Assembly: GCA_045600225.1 (NCBI GenBank)
Contig: JAZRXL010000072.1
Span: forward strand, 1-64,000
Length of the DNA stretch: 64,000 nt
Source of the DNA: UBA1181 sp045600225
GTDB taxonomy: Bacteria; Bacteroidota; Bacteroidia; Bacteroidales; Paludibacteraceae
Reading direction: 5' to 3'
Below the pieces are notes generated by a model. The model did no database searches, was not told the DNA's origin, and saw only the letters and a program-made list of their open reading frames with translations. A program made the position numbers and the translations under genes. This document shows positions 23,755 through 31,742 of the stretch, one piece after another; positions within the stretch are counted from its first letter, which is position 1, and every line of letters begins with the position of its first letter.

Positions 23755-24366
23755 TTACCAAATTAGTTCACCCTTACCTTGTCGTACAATTATGGGTTCA
23801 TTCCCTGTGCAATCAACAATGGTTGAAGGGTCCAATGATCCGTAACCTCCATTGATGACCACATCTGCAATGTTTTCATACTTCTCGTGGATCAATTCTG
23901 GATCGGTGAAGTATTCTTGGATCTCGTCGTCATCGTCACGGACAGATGTAGAAAGGATAGGATTCCCTAACCCTTTTACTAGTTCTCGAATGATATTGTT
24001 GTCGGGGACTCTGATTCCGATTGTTTTCTTGTTCCGAAATAGTTTGGGTAAATTGTTATTCCCGTTAAGAATGAATGTAAAGGGGCCGGGCAAATTTTTC
24101 TTCATCAACTTAAATGTGTCGTTGTCGATCTTTGCGAACTCGCTTATGTGACTCAAATCGTAGCAGATAAAAGAAAGGTTGGCTTTCTTTACATCAATAC
24201 CTTTGTGGCGACAAATCTTTTCTACAGCTTTTGTATTGAAAATATCGCACCCAAGGCCATAAATGGTGTCGGTTGGATAGACGATAAGTCCCCCGTCACG
24301 AAGAAATTGTACCACTTTCTCGATTTCCCTTTGGTTGGGATTTTCTGGATAAATTCTAATAAGCAT
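23755..24366 (-). CDS. Sua5/YciO/YrdC-family protein
   Basis: 203 residues, a single YrdC domain. PTDTIYGLGCD (about 31-41) is the nucleotide-binding start of the family; HKGIDVKKANLSFICYD replaces the KxR-containing block of authentic threonylcarbamoyl-AMP synthases, and STSVRDDDDEIQEY follows. The length and the altered block make it closer to YciO than to TsaC/Sua5, so activity in tRNA t6A synthesis is uncertain. No C-terminal Sua5 domain. It is transcribed away from rpsO. Confidence 0.85.
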   Translation of the reverse strand: MLIRIYPENPNQREIEKVVQFLRDGGLIVYPTDTIYGLGCDIFNTKAVEKICRHKGIDVKKANLSFICYDLSHISEFAKIDNDTFKLMKKNLPGPFTFILNGNNNLPKLFRNKKTIGIRVPDNNIIRELVKGLGNPILSTSVRDDDDEIQEYFTDPELIHEKYENIADVVINGGYGSLDPSTIVDCTGNEPIIVRQGKGELIW

Positions 24367-24389
24367 TTCCCTTTATATTTTATAAGGTG

Positions 24390-24397
24390 CAAAATTA
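24390..24397 (-). promoter_or_regulatory. -7 element of the Sua5/YciO-like gene
   Basis: Minus-strand TAATTTTG matches TAnnTTTG, 23 nt before the ATG. The -33 box is weak. Confidence 0.45.
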
Positions 24398-24460
24398 ACT
24401 AATCTATTGTTTATGGGAAAATTACCGAATGAATATTTTGAATGAAATGAGTCAAAAAAA

Positions 24461-24491
24461 TTTGTTTGGTAAAAAAATAGTGTTAAATTTG
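24461..24491 (+). promoter_or_regulatory. rpsO promoter
   Basis: TTTG 24461-24464, 19-nt spacer, TAAATTTG 24484-24491. The leader is only about 25 nt, leaving no room for a long S15-binding autoregulatory structure upstream of the start. Confidence 0.82.
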
Positions 24492-24523
24492 CGACCGATT
24501 TTTAACAAAAAAACTATTTAGTT

Positions 24524-24793
24524 ATGTATTTAGATGCTGCAAAAAAGCAAGAAATCTTCGGTCAATACGGAAAGTCCAATACCGATACTGGATCAGCTGA
24601 GTCTCAGATAGCGCTATTCTCATACCGTATTAGCCATTTGACTGAACACATGAAGTCAAATAAGAAGGATTATGGTACACAAAGATCATTGAAGATGTTG
24701 GTAGGAAAACGTCGTCGTATGTTGGACTACTTGAAGGAGCAAGACATCGAAAGATATCGTGCTATCGTTAAGGCATTAGGTCTTCGTAAGTAA
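24524..24793 (+). CDS. rpsO: 30S ribosomal protein S15
   Basis: 89 residues, full length. Conserved blocks: KSNTDTGSAESQIA (about 17-30), ISHLTEHMKSNKKD and LVGKRRRMLDYL. It binds 16S rRNA early in small-subunit assembly. It has its own promoter and terminator and, unlike in many bacteria, pnp is not next to it. Confidence 0.98.
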   Translation: MYLDAAKKQEIFGQYGKSNTDTGSAESQIALFSYRISHLTEHMKSNKKDYGTQRSLKMLVGKRRRMLDYLKEQDIERYRAIVKALGLRK

Positions 24794-24822
24794 TCTTTCT
24801 ACAGAAGAGATTGAAAAGAATT

Positions 24823-24849
24823 GGCGAATCTATATGATTCGCCTTTTTT
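24823..24849 (+). terminator. rpsO terminator
   Basis: GGCGAATC / GATTCGCC, loop TATAT, then T6. Confidence 0.9.
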
Positions 24850-24851
24850 GT

Positions 24852-24859
24852 TACATTTG
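24852..24859 (+). promoter_or_regulatory. -7 element of the dCMP deaminase-protease unit
   Basis: TACATTTG matches TAnnTTTG and follows the rpsO terminator immediately. The -33 region falls within the terminator stem and is not consensus. Confidence 0.5.
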
Positions 24860-24908
24860 TGGATGTCTTATGGATTTTGTTTAAATCATTCTTGGAAGAG
24901 TAATTAAG

Positions 24909-25343
24909 ATGGATAATAAAGATAAAAAGAAGTCGTTTGATTCACGATATATGCGCATGGCTCGAATATGGGCGGAAAACTCGTATTGCGAGCGTAGAAA
25001 AGTGGGTGCTCTGATCGTGAAAAATAAAATGATCATATCTGATGGGTATAATGGTACCCCATCGGGTTTTGAGAATGTATGTGAAGATGAAAATAATGTG
25101 ACAAAGCCTTATGTGTTGCATGCAGAGGCAAATGCTATTACAAAGGTGGCTCGTTCTTCTAATAGCAGCGAGGGCGCTACATTGTATGTTACGGCATCCC
25201 CTTGCATTGAATGTGCGAAGTTGATTATCCAGGCTGGTATAACCAGAGTGGTTTACGGAGAACATTATAGAATCATGGATGGAGTTGAACTACTAGAAAG
25301 AGCAGGGATAGAGGTGGATTATTTAGATACGAAAGAAGAATGA
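24909..25343 (+). CDS. Deoxycytidylate (dCMP) deaminase, ComEB-like
   Basis: 144 residues. Zinc-dependent cytidine deaminase fold with HAEANAI (His ligand and catalytic Glu, about 72-78) and PCIECA (two Cys ligands, about 98-103); NGTPSGFENVCED is typical of dCMP deaminases. It converts dCMP to dUMP for thymidylate synthesis. The stop overlaps the next start (ATGA), so it is coupled to the CtpA-type protease gene. Confidence 0.93.
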   Translation: MDNKDKKKSFDSRYMRMARIWAENSYCERRKVGALIVKNKMIISDGYNGTPSGFENVCEDENNVTKPYVLHAEANAITKVARSSNSSEGATLYVTASPCIECAKLIIQAGITRVVYGEHYRIMDGVELLERAGIEVDYLDTKEE

Positions 25344-26929
25344 AAAAGATATTATTGCCCATAGCATTAGCTGTTTCTGTGGTGCTTGGAGTCTTGATCG
25401 GTAACATTTTGGCTTTGAATTCAAAGTCCAACAGAAGTGATAGCGCTGGTTATTACAATATGACAGGCAACAAGATAGACGCACTTTTGGAGTTGATTGA
25501 TAAGCAGTATGTGGATACTGTAAATATGAATGAACTCTCTGAAAAGGTGATCTCTGAAGTGTTGTCTAACTTGGACCCGCATTCTACTTATATACCCGCA
25601 GATGAACTTCAAATGGTAAATGACGATTTGGAGAGCAGCTTCTCTGGAATAGGTGTTCAGTTTAACATTCAAAGAGATACCATTATGGTAGTTGCTGTGA
25701 TCCACGGAGGACCTTCTGAAAAGTTGGGAATCCAACCGGGTGACAGGATCGTTGAAGTGGATGATTCGGCTTTTGTGGGCAAAAAAATCACTTCTGATAT
25801 GGTAGTCAAGAAACTACGCGGACCTAAGAACACGAAGGTTAAAGTGGGAATAAAAAGATTTGGTTCTGATGAGTTGTTGCATTATACGATTACAAGGGGA
25901 GATGTTCCAACGAATAGCGTGGATGTTTCGTATATGATTGATGGGAACATCGGATATGTGAAGGTTAGCAAGTTCGGTTCTGCCACTTATTCAGAGTTCT
26001 ATACCGCTTTAGCTAATTTATGGAACGAAGGTGCCAGATCTTATATCGTTGATTTGAGAGAAAATTCCGGAGGATATTTGGATGCAGCTATCAATATGAT
26101 TAATGAGTTCCTTCATAAAGATGATGTGATCGTATACACGGAAGGAAAAGCTCAGAAGAAGGAGATTGCGTATGCAAATGGTAATGGAACCTTCCAGGAA
26201 GCTCCTTTGGCGGTACTTATTGATGAATGGTCTGCATCTGCCAGTGAAATATTTGCTGGCGCTATGCAAGATAATGATAGGGCTACGGTCATTGGAAGAA
26301 GATCGTTCGGTAAGGGATTGGTACAGCAACAGATTCCTATGCGTGATGGTTCTGCTATTCGATTGACTATAGCAAGATATTACACCCCATCAGGCAGATG
26401 CATTCAAAAGCCTTATGATGACAAGGAAGAGTATCGAAAAGAAGTGCTCGAAAGATATGCAAAGGGCGAGATGGATACGGATACGATGAAGGTGGTAACT
26501 GATTCGGTTGAGTATCACACTGTCAAAGGAAGGGTTGTTTATGGAGGCGGTGGTATAACACCGGATGTGATAGTGGTAAGAGATACCATTGGAGTAACCC
26601 CATATTATACGAAGTTATATAATACAGGAACACTGTACGAATACTCTTTCCGTTATGTGGATCAATATCGTTCAGAACTTTTTCGTATGACACAAGAGCA
26701 GTTGTGCGCTTATTTGGATCGACAAGACTTGGGAGGAAAGGCAATGGAATATGGTGAAACAAAGGGCATTAAGTCGAAGTCGGAAGTGTCGGATATTACC
26801 AAGCAAATCATTGCAAAAAGGGTTAAAGAGTATGTAGTTAGAAATATCTTGGGAGATGCTGCGTTCTACTCGGTGATCAATAGTACGGACAATATGATGA
26901 AGGTGGCATTGGAGAAATTGAAGAAGTAA
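25340..26929 (+). CDS. S41 C-terminal processing protease (CtpA family)
   Basis: 529 residues. One N-terminal membrane anchor or signal (residues 5-25), then a PDZ domain (about 90-180, GIQPGDRIVEVDD) and the S41 catalytic core: GNIGYVKVSKFG, DLRENSGGYLDAA, the nucleophile region DEWSASASEIFAGA (catalytic Ser about 305) and RSFGKGLVQQQ with the Lys of the Ser-Lys dyad. A C-terminal helical region of about 150 residues follows. It acts in the periplasm on C-termini or misfolded proteins. It overlaps the dCMP deaminase gene by 4 nt, a pairing seen in other Bacteroidota. Confidence 0.94.
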   Translation: MKKILLPIALAVSVVLGVLIGNILALNSKSNRSDSAGYYNMTGNKIDALLELIDKQYVDTVNMNELSEKVISEVLSNLDPHSTYIPADELQMVNDDLESSFSGIGVQFNIQRDTIMVVAVIHGGPSEKLGIQPGDRIVEVDDSAFVGKKITSDMVVKKLRGPKNTKVKVGIKRFGSDELLHYTITRGDVPTNSVDVSYMIDGNIGYVKVSKFGSATYSEFYTALANLWNEGARSYIVDLRENSGGYLDAAINMINEFLHKDDVIVYTEGKAQKKEIAYANGNGTFQEAPLAVLIDEWSASASEIFAGAMQDNDRATVIGRRSFGKGLVQQQIPMRDGSAIRLTIARYYTPSGRCIQKPYDDKEEYRKEVLERYAKGEMDTDTMKVVTDSVEYHTVKGRVVYGGGGITPDVIVVRDTIGVTPYYTKLYNTGTLYEYSFRYVDQYRSELFRMTQEQLCAYLDRQDLGGKAMEYGETKGIKSKSEVSDITKQIIAKRVKEYVVRNILGDAAFYSVINSTDNMMKVALEKLKK

Positions 26930-26946
26930 GTTTCGTAATTTATTTT

Positions 26947-26978
26947 TTTGGTAAATCAAAACTTTACCATTATCTTTG
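26947..26978 (+). promoter_or_regulatory. greA promoter
   Basis: TTTG 26947-26950, 20-nt spacer, TATCTTTG 26971-26978: a perfect match in both boxes. It gives a leader of about 125 nt. Confidence 0.85.
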
Positions 26979-27014
26979 CGCTTGTCATATATTTGTTTTT
27001 TGAGTTAAACAGTT

Positions 27015-27049
27015 AAATAGAGTTCTGGTTCACAACTGGAATTCTATTT
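27015..27049 (+). promoter_or_regulatory. Attenuator-like hairpin in the greA leader
   Basis: AAATAGAGTTCTGGTT (27015-27030) pairs with AACTGGAATTCTATTT (27034-27049) over 16 bp with three G-U pairs and a 3-nt loop, followed by ATTTTATG. It lies between the promoter and ATG 27112, where a partial terminator would set greA output. Confidence 0.6.
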
Positions 27050-27111
27050 ATTTTATGAATTTTCTGAAAGACAATATGCAAATAATAAGTAATAATTTAA
27101 TTTAAATAACA

Positions 27112-27585
27112 ATGGCTGCTGTATCTTATGTAACGGAAGAAGGTTACAACAAAATGTTGGAGGAGTTGAAGTACTTGGAGACGGTAGAGAGACCGAATAT
27201 CTCGAAGCAGATTGCTGAGGCTCGTGACAAAGGAGACTTGTCAGAGAATGCAGAGTATGATGCTGCAAAAGAGGCTCAAGGATTGTTGGAAGGAAAGATC
27301 TCTTTGTTGAAAGAGAAGATCCTTTATGCAAAGATTATAGATCAATCTCGATTGAACACAGATGTTGTTCAAATCCTAAATAAGGTAAGAATTAAGAATA
27401 CCAAGAATGGTGCTGAGATGACATATACATTGGTTTCAGAGCATGAGGCTAATTTGAAAGAGGGTAAGTTGTCTGTCAACACTCCTATTGCAAAAGCTTT
27501 GTTGGGCAAGAAGCAAGGAGATGTTGTTGAAGTGACAGTGCCTGCTGGAAAGATTCCTTTTGAGATTGTTGAAATTTCATTCTAA
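27112..27585 (+). CDS. greA: Transcription elongation factor GreA
   Basis: 157 residues, the standard size. N-terminal antiparallel coiled coil (about 10-75) with the tip ARDKGDLSENAEYDAAKEAQ that carries the two acidic residues inserted into the polymerase active site; the C-terminal FKBP-like domain ends KIPFEIVEISF. It rescues backtracked RNA polymerase by stimulating transcript cleavage. Promoter and hairpin leader are described separately. The HIT gene follows after 6 nt. Confidence 0.97.
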   Translation: MAAVSYVTEEGYNKMLEELKYLETVERPNISKQIAEARDKGDLSENAEYDAAKEAQGLLEGKISLLKEKILYAKIIDQSRLNTDVVQILNKVRIKNTKNGAEMTYTLVSEHEANLKEGKLSVNTPIAKALLGKKQGDVVEVTVPAGKIPFEIVEISF

Positions 27586-27591
27586 TTGAAT

Positions 27592-27981
27592 ATGGCTACG
27601 ATTTTCACGAAAATAATCAACGGAGAAATTCCTTGTTATAAGATTGCAGAAGACGACAGATTCTTCGCCTTTTTGGACATAAATCCCGTACAGGGAGGCC
27701 ACACTTTGGTGGTGCCAAAGGTGGAAGACGATTATATCTTCCATTTGGATGACAAGTTGGTTGGGGATATGATGATTTTTGCTAAGAAGGTTGCCTTGGC
27801 GATAGAAAAGGCAGTGCCTTGTGAAAGAATTGCAGTTGCAGTTTTGGGATTGGAAGTTCCTCATACACACATTCATTTGGTTCCTATCAAGAATGAAGGA
27901 GACTTCAATTTTGCAAAGAAGAAAACTTATACTCCAGAGGAGATGAGTTCTTTTGCAGAAAAGATCAGAGCGAATATTTAA
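27592..27981 (+). CDS. HIT-family nucleotide hydrolase
   Basis: ATG 27592 is chosen; a TTG two codons earlier abuts the greA stop. 129 residues. Histidine-triad motif HTHIHLVPI (about 97-105) and the N-terminal family block IFTKIINGEIPCYKI. Hydrolyses nucleotide phosphoramidates or dinucleotides; the natural substrate is not predictable. It is co-transcribed with greA and followed by a terminator. Confidence 0.93.
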   Translation: MATIFTKIINGEIPCYKIAEDDRFFAFLDINPVQGGHTLVVPKVEDDYIFHLDDKLVGDMMIFAKKVALAIEKAVPCERIAVAVLGLEVPHTHIHLVPIKNEGDFNFAKKKTYTPEEMSSFAEKIRANI

Positions 27982-28000
27982 TGTGATGGTTTAGAATAAG

Positions 28001-28033
28001 AGAGGGAACATTGCGTTTCCTCTTTTCTTTTTT
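28001..28033 (+). terminator. Terminator of the greA-HIT unit
   Basis: AGAGGGAA / TTTCCTCT (one G-U pair), 7-nt loop, followed by TTTCTTTTTT. Confidence 0.75.
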
Positions 28034-28041
28034 AAGATTAA

Positions 28042-28953
28042 ATGGAAGAATTGGGTGTGACAAATGGTCAGGATAGCCTAGTAGCGAGTCAGTTGACCAT
28101 TCTGTATAGATTAGATAGTTTGTCGCAGGAAGTGGAAGTAAGACCTCTTTCTGTTGAGGAGGGAATTTCTACCTATTTCGGGTCCAGTTCCTTTTTGAAT
28201 ATCAAAGAGTTTGCACCCTATGTCTTATTGACTAGTCCTGTTGAAGATAAATCTCAGAAGTTGTTCCGATTGGTGCCTGGAAAACAAGGCGCACCTTTGC
28301 ATCATACGGTGCAGCAGCAAGTTTGGTTTATGCCTATAATGCTTGTGATGTTCGCATTGTACGGATGGATATACAAGAACTTCTCTAAGCTGATGGTTCA
28401 GGATTTTAAGGAGTTTTTCTATCCTAATGGAAGGGAGAACGTTCCTTCTTATTCAGTTGGAGAAACTTCGAGAATGAAGGTGTTGTTGCATATAATATCT
28501 GTCTTTTCAGTTTCGATATTTGCCTATTTTGTGTTGGTGGATTTCTTTCACTACACACCAAGGCCATTCGGCATATCCTTTTTGGGGGTTCTTTTGGTAT
28601 TTGTCATTTATGTGATATTTAAGATGTTGACGATGCGTCTTCTTTGTTATGTCTTTTTCAATAGGGATGTGTTGTCTTCCGTCCGTTCTTATTTTTCCAC
28701 GATTACGTCTACGCTTGCAATGGTGCTATTTGTTGTTAGCATTTTTGCGGCATATGCACCGAATGTTATTGCTTCAACATCCTTGTATGTAGGGTTAATC
28801 TTTTGTGCGATAGCTGTTTTGCTGTATCTGTACAAGATTTTGTCTATTTTTTTTACAGGGATGTCCTCTTTATTCTATTTGATTTTGTATCTTTGCACGC
28901 TAGAAATTTTGCCAGCGATTGTCTTGGTTTTAACCTTGGTTGGCATTGTCTAA
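28042..28953 (+). CDS. DUF4271 membrane protein
   Basis: 303 residues. A soluble N-terminal region of about 100 residues precedes six to seven hydrophobic helices; the block KNFSKLMVQDFKEFFYP after the first helix is characteristic of DUF4271. It is followed 25 nt later by the hemD-like gene, an order I recall from many Bacteroidota. The role is not established. It lies just past a terminator, and I did not find a consensus promoter in the short gap. Confidence 0.8.
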   Translation: MEELGVTNGQDSLVASQLTILYRLDSLSQEVEVRPLSVEEGISTYFGSSSFLNIKEFAPYVLLTSPVEDKSQKLFRLVPGKQGAPLHHTVQQQVWFMPIMLVMFALYGWIYKNFSKLMVQDFKEFFYPNGRENVPSYSVGETSRMKVLLHIISVFSVSIFAYFVLVDFFHYTPRPFGISFLGVLLVFVIYVIFKMLTMRLLCYVFFNRDVLSSVRSYFSTITSTLAMVLFVVSIFAAYAPNVIASTSLYVGLIFCAIAVLLYLYKILSIFFTGMSSLFYLILYLCTLEILPAIVLVLTLVGIV

Positions 28954-28978
28954 TTATTTAAAATAGAAAGAGTTAAGA

Positions 28979-29764
28979 ATGGTGAAGATTAAGCGTATTT
29001 TGGTGTCACAACCGAAACCCAAGTCAGAAAAGTCTCCGTATTTTGACCTAGAAACGAAATATGGCGTAAAAATTGACTTCAAACCTTTCATCAGGGTTGA
29101 GCCGGTTATGGCAAAAGAGTTCCGCCAACAGAAAGTGTCTATTTTGGATCATACCGCAGTAGTGTTTACTGCAAGAACTGCAATTGATCATTTCTTTAGA
29201 TTGTGTGAAGAGATGAGATTGAAAATTCCAGAGACAATGAAATATTTTTGTGTTTCACAATCTGTTGCAAATTATCTTCAAACATACATTCAATATAGAA
29301 AAAGAAAGGTCTTCTTTAGTGCTACAGGTAAAATCGAGGATTTGATGGTAAGCGTTAACAAGCACTTGGATGAAACATTCCTTGTTGCAGTTTCTGATGT
29401 GCATGATGTAAATTCGAATGCAGCGGAATCGGATAAGGAAGACATTATCTCATTAATGGAGAAGGCGAATGCTAATTTTACGAAGGCTGTTATGTACAAG
29501 ACGGTAAGTTCTGATTTTACACAAGAGCCAGATTTCAATTACGATATGTTCGTGTTCTTCAGTCCTACGGGAATTGGTTCGTTGTTCAAGAACTTCCCAG
29601 ACTTCCAGCAAGGCGAGATTTGTATCGGATGTTTAGGTTCTACTACAGCGAAGGTGGCAAAAGAGTCTGGTTTGGTTGTAAATGTCGAGGCACCAACGCC
29701 AGAGGCTCCGTCGATGCCAGCTGCATTGGATCTGTTCCTAAAGGAGGTTAATAAGAAGAAATAA
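28979..29764 (+). CDS. hemD: Uroporphyrinogen-III synthase family protein
   Basis: 261 residues, two-lobed HemD fold: ILVSQPKPKSEKSPYFD at the start, VVFTARTAIDHFFRLCEE, SPTGIGSLFKNFPDFQ, and ATAKVAKESG-like GSTTAKVAKESGLVVNVEAP near the C-terminus. It would cyclise hydroxymethylbilane for haem and sirohaem. HemD sequences are poorly conserved, and Bacteroidota often keep such a gene beside DUF4271 even where haem synthesis is incomplete, so enzyme activity is not certain. No other hem gene lies in the window. Confidence 0.82.
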   Translation: MVKIKRILVSQPKPKSEKSPYFDLETKYGVKIDFKPFIRVEPVMAKEFRQQKVSILDHTAVVFTARTAIDHFFRLCEEMRLKIPETMKYFCVSQSVANYLQTYIQYRKRKVFFSATGKIEDLMVSVNKHLDETFLVAVSDVHDVNSNAAESDKEDIISLMEKANANFTKAVMYKTVSSDFTQEPDFNYDMFVFFSPTGIGSLFKNFPDFQQGEICIGCLGSTTAKVAKESGLVVNVEAPTPEAPSMPAALDLFLKEVNKKK

Positions 29765-29778
29765 TAAAGTTGAACCGT

Positions 29779-29808
29779 GTCAAAAAGGGTTTTACGACTC
29801 TTTTTGAC
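29779..29808 (+). terminator. Hairpin between the hemD-like gene and rnpA
   Basis: GTCAAAAAG / CTTTTTGAC with a 12-nt loop, 15 nt after the hemD-like stop. It argues against a TTG start of rnpA at 29770, which would place the hairpin inside the coding region. Confidence 0.5.
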
Positions 29809-29823
29809 ATTGTTTTTTACTAT

Positions 29824-30228
29824 ATGCAGAATCGAAACACTTTCCCAAAGAAGGAGCATTTGTATGGAAGTACTATTGTTGAGGCTCTCTACGAAAAGGG
29901 AGTTTCTCTTTTTATATATCCTTACAGAATGGTATATTGCTTTGTTGAGGATGGAGAGGTTCCGGTGCGATGTTTGGTAAGTGCACCTAAAAAAAGATTC
30001 AAGCATGCGGTAGACCGAAACCGTTTGAAGCGTCAGATGAGAGAGGGTTATCGCTTAAATAAGCACTCCTTGGTCAGTTATTTGACAGAAAATGAGTTGC
30101 ATATTCATTTGGGCATTCATTATGTAGGACAGAAGTTAGAGCCTTCTGGTTTTATGCATAAGAAGATGGTTGTTTTGATGAAAAAGTTGGAAGATGCATT
30201 AAAGGAAGAGAAAAAGGGTAATGGATAA
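29824..30228 (+). CDS. rnpA: Ribonuclease P protein component
   Basis: ATG 29824 is preferred because family members begin close to the block NTFPKKEHLYGS. 134 residues. The RNR signature appears as VDRNRLKRQMREGYR (about 73-87), preceded by SAPKKRFKHA. The protein binds the catalytic RNA in tRNA 5' maturation. It overlaps yidD by 8 nt, the usual rnpA-yidD arrangement; rpmH, often upstream, is replaced here by the hemD-like gene. Confidence 0.93.
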   Translation: MQNRNTFPKKEHLYGSTIVEALYEKGVSLFIYPYRMVYCFVEDGEVPVRCLVSAPKKRFKHAVDRNRLKRQMREGYRLNKHSLVSYLTENELHIHLGIHYVGQKLEPSGFMHKKMVVLMKKLEDALKEEKKGNG

Positions 30229-30472
30229 CGAAAAACAAAATCAATCTTGGCTTTCAAGAGTGGGTGTTGCCATGCTTCTTCTTCCTATTCGTTTTTATAG
30301 GGCTTGTATATCCCCTATGTTGCCTGCATCTTGTAGGTATACACCAACATGTTCTGAATATGCAATGATTGCGTTACGTAAACACGGCGTTATAAAAGGT
30401 ATGTATTTGTCTGTTAAGAGAATCCTTCGATGTCATCCGTGGGGAGGCAGTGGTTATGACCCTGTTCCGTAA
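30221..30472 (+). CDS. yidD: Membrane protein insertion efficiency factor YidD
   Basis: 83 residues. An amphipathic N-terminal helix (LLLPIRFYRACISPML) is followed by the invariant CRYTPTCSEYA (about 38-48) and RILRCHPWGGSGYDPVP at the end. It aids YidC-dependent insertion at the inner membrane. It starts inside rnpA. yidC is not in the window. Confidence 0.96.
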   Translation: MDNEKQNQSWLSRVGVAMLLLPIRFYRACISPMLPASCRYTPTCSEYAMIALRKHGVIKGMYLSVKRILRCHPWGGSGYDPVP

Positions 30473-30531
30473 TCTTAATAGGAGAGCAATTATTTATTTG
30501 ATTTTTTAAAGAATTTTATACAACCTTTTTC

Positions 30532-30561
30532 TTGTATAATGAAAACATATACATAAATTTG
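30532..30561 (+). promoter_or_regulatory. argR operon promoter
   Basis: TTG at 30532-30534, 19-nt spacer, TAAATTTG at 30554-30561. A start candidate at 30570 would sit within a few bases of the transcript start, so ATG 30606 is chosen for argR. I saw no convincing inverted-repeat ARG box. Confidence 0.65.
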
Positions 30562-30605
30562 CAAAAATTTTGAATAAATATTCGAAGAAGGGTGTTTATA
30601 TCAAA

Positions 30606-31106
30606 ATGGTTACATTAAATAAGAGAAAGATTGTGAAAAATAAGTCAAAAAGATTCGCAGCCATACAGGAGATTATCTCGAATTCTGTTGTCGGAAGCCA
30701 AGAGGAGTTGCTACGGTTATTGGCAGAAAGAGATTTTGTTTTAACTCAAGCAACGCTATCGAGGGATTTAAAACAGATGAAAGTTTTAAAGACGATAAAT
30801 TCGTATGGTGAATATGTGTATCAGATGCCAAGTATGGCAGGGATTAATGAGGAGAGGGTTTCTGTAGGAAGATTCCTATCGGGAAATGCTTGTACTTCAG
30901 TTGATTTCTCGGCCAATATTGTGGTAATTCATACTAAACCTGGATATGCGAGTAGTTTGGCGTTAGAGATTGATGAGCAGGCTGGTGATGCTATTTTGGG
31001 AACAGTAGCAGGTGATGATACGATTTTTGCTGTAAAGAAAGAAGATTTAACCCAGCAGGAAGTTATCGAGGCGTTGTCTCGAGTTATTCCTACTATAAAA
31101 CGATAA
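30606..31106 (+). CDS. argR: Arginine repressor
   Basis: 166 residues from ATG 30606. The N-terminal winged helix (RFAAIQEIISNSVVGSQEEL, then TQATLSRDLKQMKVLK) reads DNA; the C-terminal hexamerisation and arginine-binding domain has GTVAGDDTIFAV (about 133-144). It heads the unit argR, GNAT, argG, the conserved arrangement in Bacteroidales, and is thus probably autoregulated together with arginine synthesis. Confidence 0.95.
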   Translation: MVTLNKRKIVKNKSKRFAAIQEIISNSVVGSQEELLRLLAERDFVLTQATLSRDLKQMKVLKTINSYGEYVYQMPSMAGINEERVSVGRFLSGNACTSVDFSANIVVIHTKPGYASSLALEIDEQAGDAILGTVAGDDTIFAVKKEDLTQQEVIEALSRVIPTIKR

Positions 31107-31135
31107 TTTCAACTGTATTTCATAAAAAGAAGATT

Positions 31136-31717
31136 ATGGATCAGGAAATTGAGATATTTGTTGCGGATGAGCAACATATCCCTTATGTGGATACCATCTT
31201 GGAGACAATAGCTGCGGCAGCCAAGGTGCGTGGGACGGGTATTGCAAAGCGCGACCCGGAGTATATCAAGCAAAAGATGCGCGAAGGAAAAGCTGTGATC
31301 GCTTTATGTGGTGATGACTTTGCTGGTTTCAGTTACATTGAAACATGGGAAAATAAAAAATATGTCACTACATCAGGTTTGATCGTACCTGAAAAGTATC
31401 GTGGTCGTGGGTTGGCACGCAGGATCAAGCATATGACTTTCACCCTTGCGCGTTCTCGTTGGCCAGAGGCAAAAATCTTTAGTTTGACTTCAGGAGCTGC
31501 GGTTATGAAGTTGAATACTAGATTAGGTTACTTGCCTGTAACTTTTGCCGATTTGACAGAGGATGAGTCATTCTGGAAAGGATGCCATGGATGTATCAAC
31601 TACGATGTCTTGGAGCGTACAGGACGTCGTTATTGCATCTGTACAGGTATGTTGTTCGATCCAAACGAACCATTGTGTGTTCAGCGTGCTGAAGAAGAAT
31701 TATCAAAGAATATTTAA
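31136..31717 (+). CDS. GNAT acyltransferase of the arginine operon (candidate N-acylglutamate synthase)
   Basis: 193 residues. GNAT fold with the acyl-CoA pyrophosphate loop VPEKYRGRGLARRIK (about 82-96) and a Cys-rich C-terminal part (WKGCHGCINY, RYCICTG). It sits between argR and argG, 25-30 nt from each. Bacteroidota lack a classical argA and use succinylated intermediates; a GNAT in this position has been proposed, as I recall from work on Bacteroides thetaiotaomicron, to be the first enzyme. The operon context supports this. The donor (acetyl- or succinyl-CoA) cannot be read from the sequence. Confidence 0.78.
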   Translation: MDQEIEIFVADEQHIPYVDTILETIAAAAKVRGTGIAKRDPEYIKQKMREGKAVIALCGDDFAGFSYIETWENKKYVTTSGLIVPEKYRGRGLARRIKHMTFTLARSRWPEAKIFSLTSGAAVMKLNTRLGYLPVTFADLTEDESFWKGCHGCINYDVLERTGRRYCICTGMLFDPNEPLCVQRAEEELSKNI

Positions 31718-31742
31718 TAGAAACTCTTAAATAAAACGAAAT

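Noticed and set aside
30480..30600. ARG boxes upstream of argR
   Set aside because: The region is AT-rich and I could not find a convincing 18-bp palindrome matching the ArgR consensus.
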